Positions 59,006 through 64,000 of a DNA stretch of 64,000 bases are shown here, piece after piece. Location of the stretch: NCBI RefSeq assembly GCF_042685745.1, contig NZ_JBHUNT010000001.1, positions 1 to 64,000 of the forward strand. The letters are read 5' to 3'. The stretch comes from Prauserella_A oleivorans. Its GTDB lineage: Bacteria > Actinomycetota > Actinomycetes > Mycobacteriales > Pseudonocardiaceae. The notes beneath the pieces were generated by a model, which worked only from the letters and a program-made list of their open reading frames with translations, ran no database searches and was not told the DNA's origin. Position numbers and translations under genes: made by a program. Numbering within the stretch: the first letter of the stretch is position 1; every line of letters starts with the position of its first letter.

Positions 59006-61522
59006 GTGGCACATCCGACCCAGCTGAACGCAACCGAGCAGGACACCCTGGTCAAGCAGATCGGCCTCTCCCTGCTGCGGGCGGCCCCGCGCGACTGGCG
59101 CAGGGTGATCGCCGAGTACCGCGCTGTGGGGAGGTACCACGAGCTGACCGGCGAAGTCGTCACGGCCGACGGATCGACCCAGGAGTGGGTCGCGACCCAC
59201 GACATCGCGACGCTGTTCGGCAGGCTGCGCGCTGGGATGTACCGCGAGGGCCGCGGCACGTGGTTCAACGCGCGGTACCAACTCGACCACCCGTCCAGCT
59301 ACAACCTCGAGTACGACCGCGAGGAACCGAAGTGGGACCTCGCGCCACCGCCCCAGGCGTACGCCGACGAGCTGCGGATGTTCCCGCGCTCGGAGGAGAA
59401 CGTGCCCGACTGGCTGATGCGGCGCATGGCCGGGCTCGGCCCGGAGCGGCCCGGGCCCCGGTTCCGCATGGCGCGGATCTTCGACGGTGCCGGACCGACC
59501 GGTCCGGTCATCAACCGGCCGGAGCTGGACGTCGAGGAGCAGGACCGGCTGCTCGACTATCTCGACGGCGCCCCGGTGGTGGTACCCGGGCGGGGCTACG
59601 ACATCGACCGGCTCGCCAGCACGCCGGAGAGCACCGTGCCGATCGCCTTCCACAGCGACGGCACCTGGATCTGGCCCGCGGCAGTGAACTACTACCTGCG
59701 GGAGTACGGGGTGGCACCCGAGCCCGACCTCGTGCAGCACATCCGGGCGAACGGGTTCAGCATTCCGGACGTTCCGGACCCGGTGCGGCAGGCCGCCGCC
59801 GCGCACATCAACCGCGGACAGACCCCGCCGCAGCCACGGACCGCTCCGCCGCCTCCGCCTGCGCCCGAGCAGCCGCCGTCCGAGTCTGCGGCCGGTCCGG
59901 GGGCAGGCCTGGGTGCCGTGGGTGCCGCGGGTGCCGGGGGCGTCACCGCCGCGGGCGCGGCTGCGGCGGCAGGCGATCAACCGGAGCCGGCCGCGCGGCA
60001 GGCCGAGCCACCGTTCGAGGAGCAGTTCGTCAACGGCGCCGAGCAGACGCAGCTGACCGACCCGGACGGCTTCGACCATGCCGACCAGGCGGAGGAGCAG
60101 CCGGAGCGCGACGCGTTCGAGCACCGGGAGTACGCCGACGACGAGGCGGACACCACCGAGTACACCCGGGACGAGTACGAGGAGCACGAGGCCGCCCAGG
60201 AGCAGACCACGCTCGCGGCTCCGGTGCCCGACCTCGACTCCGGGCCCCCGACCACGATCACGTCTCCCGCGCCGCCCACGGTCACCCACCACCGGGTGCA
60301 GGAACCGTCCGCGGGCGACCAGGACCTCGCCGAGCCGCTGCCGGCGCGGCAGCACGCGGAGTCGTGGCAGCCGGCCGAGTCGCAGCAGCCGGAGGAAGAC
60401 CACGAGGCTCCGGCACCGGCCGGCTTCGACGAGGACGACGCGGGTCCGCCGACGCAGATCTCGGCGGCTCCGCCCGTGGACCCGGCGCTCGACGACCTGC
60501 AGGACAAGCTCGACGAGCTGGGCGTGCCCGAATCGGCGTACCGGCTCGGCGAACCCGCCGAGCGTGGCTGGAGCATCGAACGCGTGGCCGAGGGCTGGCG
60601 GGTCGGCTGGTACGACGCCGGGCTGAAGAGCCCCGCGGTGTTCGGCGACGTCGCCGACGCCAAGGCGTTCATGCTGGGCAAGGTGCTGCTCGCCCCGAAC
60701 GGTGTGGGTGAGGTGCCGCCCGGCGCCGAGGACCGGGACCGGCCGCACGAGCCGGCGCAGCCACCCTCGGCTCCCGCGCCGCCGTCCCGGCCGTTGACGG
60801 CGACGCTGTCGCCTGAGGTCGCCACCGGCGTCAGGCAGCCACGCGAGGGAGCGCACGCGGAAGGCGGCCCGCGGGACGCCGGGCGGGAAACCGCCGGCCG
60901 GGAGGCCGGGCCGCGCGAGGCTCCGCCGTGGGACACAAGCCGTGAGGGCGCACCGCGCCCACCGGCCGGACCGCCCCGAGAGGAGCCGGGCGCGGGCAGG
61001 CATGTCCTGGGCGGCGCCGCACTGGGTGCGGCTGGGGCCTCCGCCGCGGGCGCGGTACCGCCACGGGAAACGCCGCCGGGTGCGCCGGCGGGGCTGCCGT
61101 CGCGGCGCGACTCGCGGGCTGCCGAGGAACCCCGGGAGGCACGGCAGGCCGCTCCGGGGCAACAGCAGCAGTGGCCGATCCAGCCGTTGCCGGGCGAGCC
61201 GCCGCTGACGTTGTTCCGCGGCAAGGAGATGCGCACTCTCCCGGCCGGCAGCGAACTGGACCGGTTCGGCGGCCCGAACGGAAACCTCACCTACGCGGCG
61301 GGCACCCCGTTCGAGGAACGCTCGCTCGTCCCGGAGTGGGTGAACCGCCCGTACCACCTGTACCGGGTGCAGCGCCCGCTCGAGGTGCTGGCGGGTGTGG
61401 CCATCCCATGGTTCAACCAGCCCGGCGGCGGGGCCGCCTACCTGCTGCCCGCGTCCATCGAGGAACTGGTGGCCGAGGGCGACCTCATCGAACTGGAGCC
61501 CGGGGAGCCCCCGGTCGACTGA
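59006..61522 (+). CDS. TNT-domain toxin-like protein with N-terminal YezG-like region
   Basis: The protein has about 838 residues. Residues 1-130 resemble a YezG/DUF600-like domain (VGRYHELTGEVVT, GRGTWFNARYQLD). Residues 140-270 hold another conserved region (AFHSDGTWIWPAAVNYYLRE). A long Pro/Ala/Glu linker follows, then a small domain near 510-560. The last 105 residues form a TNT NAD-glycohydrolase domain: DRFGGPNGN, GTPFEERSL (Arg772) and PWFNQPGGG (Gln805), matching the catalytic Arg and Gln of CpnT. No signal peptide is seen. No immunity gene lies beside it on this strand. The GTG at 59006 is tentative; an ATG-less longer frame opens at 58940. Confidence 0.82.
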   Translation: MAHPTQLNATEQDTLVKQIGLSLLRAAPRDWRRVIAEYRAVGRYHELTGEVVTADGSTQEWVATHDIATLFGRLRAGMYREGRGTWFNARYQLDHPSSYNLEYDREEPKWDLAPPPQAYADELRMFPRSEENVPDWLMRRMAGLGPERPGPRFRMARIFDGAGPTGPVINRPELDVEEQDRLLDYLDGAPVVVPGRGYDIDRLASTPESTVPIAFHSDGTWIWPAAVNYYLREYGVAPEPDLVQHIRANGFSIPDVPDPVRQAAAAHINRGQTPPQPRTAPPPPPAPEQPPSESAAGPGAGLGAVGAAGAGGVTAAGAAAAAGDQPEPAARQAEPPFEEQFVNGAEQTQLTDPDGFDHADQAEEQPERDAFEHREYADDEADTTEYTRDEYEEHEAAQEQTTLAAPVPDLDSGPPTTITSPAPPTVTHHRVQEPSAGDQDLAEPLPARQHAESWQPAESQQPEEDHEAPAPAGFDEDDAGPPTQISAAPPVDPALDDLQDKLDELGVPESAYRLGEPAERGWSIERVAEGWRVGWYDAGLKSPAVFGDVADAKAFMLGKVLLAPNGVGEVPPGAEDRDRPHEPAQPPSAPAPPSRPLTATLSPEVATGVRQPREGAHAEGGPRDAGRETAGREAGPREAPPWDTSREGAPRPPAGPPREEPGAGRHVLGGAALGAAGASAAGAVPPRETPPGAPAGLPSRRDSRAAEEPREARQAAPGQQQQWPIQPLPGEPPLTLFRGKEMRTLPAGSELDRFGGPNGNLTYAAGTPFEERSLVPEWVNRPYHLYRVQRPLEVLAGVAIPWFNQPGGGAAYLLPASIEELVAEGDLIELEPGEPPVD

Positions 61523-61587
61523 CGACTCGGCCGCGGTGGGCAACCCCTCCGGAAGCCGGCAGCCGGGACGGGTCCACCTCGCCGCGC

Positions 61588-62193
61588 TCAGTGCACCACG
61601 AGACCATGCGCGGCGGCGTAGGCCAGCGCGGTGTCCAGATCGACGTGGGCACCCGTGAGGTCGGCGTGGCGAAGCCCGTTCGCGTCCAACTTCGCTCCGC
61701 GCAGGTCGGCGTCGGCCAGTCGCGCGCCCGTCAGCCTGACGCCGGTCAGATCGGTGCCGCTCAGATTCGCCGAACGCAGATCCGAGTCGGTGAGGTCGGC
61801 CTCGCGCAGCCGCAACCCGGACAGGTCCCGGCCGCGCAGTTCGGCCCGGCCAAGCGAGACCAGTGACAGGTCGCAGTCGCGCAGCGTCACTGTCCGAAAG
61901 CCACAGTCGGTGAAGGGCGAACCGAGCAGCGAGCAACCGGTCCACGACGCCCTGGCCAGTGTGGTGTGGTGGAACTCGCACGACCGGAACGCCGACGACC
62001 GATGGGCCGAGTCGCCCAGGTCCGCTCTGGTGAAGTCGCAGTCGTCGAACACGCAGCCCGACGTGACGAGCCCACGCAGGTCCGCATCGCTGAAGTCGCA
62101 GCGCACGAACGCGCGCCCACGCCACCGCGCGCCCGACAACACCGCGTCGCGGTAATCCTCGCCGATCTCGGGGTCCGGGCCGGGTTCGGTCAC
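61588..62193 (-). CDS. Pentapeptide-repeat protein
   Basis: The 201-residue protein has about 25 A(D/N)Lxx-type repeats, for example DFSDADLRGL, DLSGLRLREADLTDSDLRSA and ANLSGTDLTGVRLTG. These fold as a right-handed quadrilateral helix. The gap in the middle (SAHRSSAFRSCEFHHTTLA) is less regular. Some family members mimic DNA and protect gyrase; that role is not shown here. The GTG at 62193 has CATGCT 6 nt upstream. It lies tail to tail with the TNT gene. Confidence 0.87.
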   Translation of the reverse strand: MTEPGPDPEIGEDYRDAVLSGARWRGRAFVRCDFSDADLRGLVTSGCVFDDCDFTRADLGDSAHRSSAFRSCEFHHTTLARASWTGCSLLGSPFTDCGFRTVTLRDCDLSLVSLGRAELRGRDLSGLRLREADLTDSDLRSANLSGTDLTGVRLTGARLADADLRGAKLDANGLRHADLTGAHVDLDTALAYAAAHGLVVH

Positions 62194-62241
62194 GCCGCCA
62201 GCATGGCACACGCCGCCGAGGACGACCGGAAAGCAGCGGGG

Positions 62242-64000
62242 TCATCGGAAATCCCTCGACTTCGACGTGATCCGCATCGGCAGGTGCTGGAGGCGGTCGG
62301 CGAGCAGGCTCACCACCCCGTCGGCACGTTCCACGACACCGCGAACCAGCATCGCCGAGCTCGACCGGGCGACGCGGTGGTAGCGCTGCCACAGTCCCGC
62401 GGTGCAGATGACGTTGACCATGCCGGTCTCGTCCTCGATGTTGAGGAACGTGATCCCGCCCGCGGTGGCCGGACGCTGGCGATGGGTGACCGCGCCACCG
62501 ATGAGAACCCGTTTGCCGTTCTCGACGTGCTGCAGCTGCTCCGCGGTGACCACTCCGAGAGCGTCGAGCCGGTCGCGGATGAACTGGGTGGGAAAGCTGT
62601 CCGGGGACAGTCCGGTCGCCCACACGTCGGCGGCAGCATGCTCCAGATCGTCCATACCGGGCAAGGTCGGTGCCGTTGCCCCGGGCATGCGGGTGGGCAG
62701 CTTCTCGGGCCGTTCCTCCGCCACGGCTCCCGCCGCCCAGAGCGCCTTGCGCCGGTCGTCCTCGAAGCAGCCAAAGGCGCCCGCGGTCGCCAGGGCTTCC
62801 ATCTGCGGAGTGGTGAGCCGCACGCGCCTCGCGACATCGACCATGTCGCGATAGGGACCACCCGCGCGCCGTTCCTCCACCAGCTTCTCCGCCAGTGGCT
62901 TGCCGATCAAACGGACCGCACCGAGGCCGAGCCGCACGGCGTGACCGGAACTGCCCTCCCCCAACGGTTCTAGGGTCGCCTCGGCAAGGCTGGCGTTGAC
63001 GTCGGGACCACGCACCTCGACACCGTGCCGCCGCGCATCGGCCACCAGCGACTGTGGCGAGTAGAAGCCCATGGGCTGAGCCCGCAGCAACCCCGCGCAG
63101 AAGGCATCCGGGTAGTAGAACTTGAAGAACGCGCTGGCGAACACGAGATACGCGAAGCTCAGCGCATGGCTCTCCGGGAAACCGAAGTGGGAGAACGCCC
63201 GCATCTTCTGGAAGATGTGCTCGGCCATCTGCTCGTCGACGCCGTTGCGGGCGGCACCCTCGTAGAACCGCTGCCGCAGCCGTTCCATCTTCCGCCCCGA
63301 CCGCTTGGCTCCCATGGCATGCCGGAGCTCGTCGGCCTCGGCGGCGGTGAAACCGGCGACGTCGAGCGCGATCTGCATCATCTGTTCCTGGAACAGCGGC
63401 ACACCCAGCGTCTTGTCGAGCGCGTTCGCCAGCAACGGGTGATCGTGGTCCCACTTCTCCTTCTTGGTGTAGCGGCGGATGTAGGGATGCACCGAGCCGC
63501 CCTGGATGGGGCCGGGGCGGATCAGGGCGACCTCGATCGCCAGGTCGTAGAAGGTCTTCGGGGCGAGCCGGGGCAGGGTGGCCAGCTGAGCGCGACTTTC
63601 CACCTGGAACACGCCGATCGCGTCGGCGCGACTGAGCATGCGGTAGATGTTCTCGTCCTCGAGGTCCAGCTTGCTGAGGTCGATCTCCACGCCCTTGTGC
63701 TCGCGCACCAGGTCGAGCATGTAGTGCAGGGCGGAAAGCATGCCGAGACCGAGCAGGTCGAACTTGACGAGCCCGACGGAGGCACAGTCGTCTTTCTCCC
63801 ACTGCAGCACGCTGCGATTCTCCATGCGTGCCCACTCGATGGGGCACACTTCGCTCACCGGCCGGTTGCAGATGACCATGCCGCCCGAGTGGATGCCGAG
63901 ATGCCGGGGGAAGTCCTCCAGCGCGGCGGCGAGGGCGAGCACCGGCTCCGGGATGTCGTGGTCGGTCTCGCCGCGGGTGTGCCGCAATGGCCCCCAGCGG
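62242..64000 (-). CDS. dnaE2: Error-prone DNA polymerase (DnaE2), C-terminal part
   Basis: The frame is open across the window edge, so the N-terminal PHP and palm regions are missing. What is visible (about 585 residues) covers the end of the palm, fingers, helix-hairpin-helix and OB regions: HLGIHSGGMVI, VKFDLLGLGMLSALHYML, PGPIQGGSVHPYIRRY, FQEQMMQIALDVAGF and FPESHALSFAYLVFASAFFK. The OB region includes RVLIGGAVTHRQRPATAGGITFLNIEDETG. This RQRP/GGITF form is diagnostic of the mutasome polymerase DnaE2 (ImuC), induced by DNA damage and made with ImuA/ImuB, which are not in this window. Confidence 0.94.
   Translation of the reverse strand, partial: RWGPLRHTRGETDHDIPEPVLALAAALEDFPRHLGIHSGGMVICNRPVSEVCPIEWARMENRSVLQWEKDDCASVGLVKFDLLGLGMLSALHYMLDLVREHKGVEIDLSKLDLEDENIYRMLSRADAIGVFQVESRAQLATLPRLAPKTFYDLAIEVALIRPGPIQGGSVHPYIRRYTKKEKWDHDHPLLANALDKTLGVPLFQEQMMQIALDVAGFTAAEADELRHAMGAKRSGRKMERLRQRFYEGAARNGVDEQMAEHIFQKMRAFSHFGFPESHALSFAYLVFASAFFKFYYPDAFCAGLLRAQPMGFYSPQSLVADARRHGVEVRGPDVNASLAEATLEPLGEGSSGHAVRLGLGAVRLIGKPLAEKLVEERRAGGPYRDMVDVARRVRLTTPQMEALATAGAFGCFEDDRRKALWAAGAVAEERPEKLPTRMPGATAPTLPGMDDLEHAAADVWATGLSPDSFPTQFIRDRLDALGVVTAEQLQHVENGKRVLIGGAVTHRQRPATAGGITFLNIEDETGMVNVICTAGLWQRYHRVARSSSAMLVRGVVERADGVVSLLADRLQHLPMRITSKSRDFR

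Noticed and set aside
56969..63847. A 2292-codon uninterrupted minus-strand frame
   Set aside because: Only its last 284 codons are real (folD). The rest is antisense to the TNT gene or out of frame with the DMT, pentapeptide and dnaE2 genes; long open frames like this are expected in high-GC third-position DNA.

Overview
The window is chromosomal DNA from a high-GC actinobacterium. Family Pseudonocardiaceae (the Saccharomonospora/Amycolatopsis group) is the best guess. That guess rests on gene content and style: an rrn operon without spacer tRNAs, an sdhCDAB operon, the coenzyme F420 gene fbiC, an SCO4848-family membrane protein beside a D,D-carboxypeptidase, a DUF3516 helicase, a TNT-domain protein, and many leaderless genes whose -10 hexamer lies 6-8 nt before the start codon. 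No species is claimed.

Layout. 1-5264: an rrn operon on the minus strand (16S-23S-5S; the 5S 3' end is cut by the window edge) with its promoter at about 5230-5264. 5460-11220: a merR/tetR pair, upp, a DUF1707 membrane-stress type protein, and a deoC-aldehyde dehydrogenase-dehydrogenase fragment operon. 11271-19093: a Cmx-like exporter, a Ski2-like helicase, an acidic actinobacterial protein, a second MFS transporter with a long inverted repeat at its promoter, and adenosine deaminase. 19299-27245: a coiled-coil protein, then a nucleoside uptake and salvage operon (bmpA, ABC ATPase, two permeases, cdd, deoA). 27658-31143: sdhCDAB, followed by a terminator and seven copies of a 21-bp tandem repeat. 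31399-41373: cell-envelope genes (dacC, L,D-transpeptidase, YhjD-like), an MFS transporter, fbiC, xthA and small membrane proteins. 41484-49256: an aerobic carbon monoxide dehydrogenase cluster in the order coxM-S-L-F-D-E, with a divergent LysR gene. 49251-54535: a lipoprotein, a PH-like membrane protein, icd, an F420-type oxidoreductase, asnB and a DUF1918 protein. 54536-58845: a leader region with competing hairpins and a Cys-rich mini-ORF in front of an MFS gene, a duplicated terminator, and the DMT-folD-DUF3017 operon. 58940-64000: a TNT-domain toxin-like protein, a pentapeptide-repeat protein and the C-terminal part of an error-prone DNA polymerase (dnaE2).

How the genes work together. 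Nucleosides enter through BmpA and its ABC transporter. Cdd, Add and DeoA deaminate and phosphorolyse them, Upp salvages uracil, and DeoC plus the aldehyde dehydrogenase carry deoxyribose-5-phosphate to glyceraldehyde-3-phosphate and acetate-level carbon. SdhCDAB and Icd belong to the TCA cycle. The cox cluster could feed electrons from CO into respiration. FbiC makes the F420 precursor that the LLM oxidoreductase is expected to use.

Most unusual points: a G7-run frameshift in the CoxF/XdhC gene, which also carries a C-terminal YHS domain; an apparent AUC start codon for the nucleoside ABC ATPase; the terminator/antiterminator leader with a Cys-rich mini-ORF; and the catalytically incomplete second aldehyde dehydrogenase.
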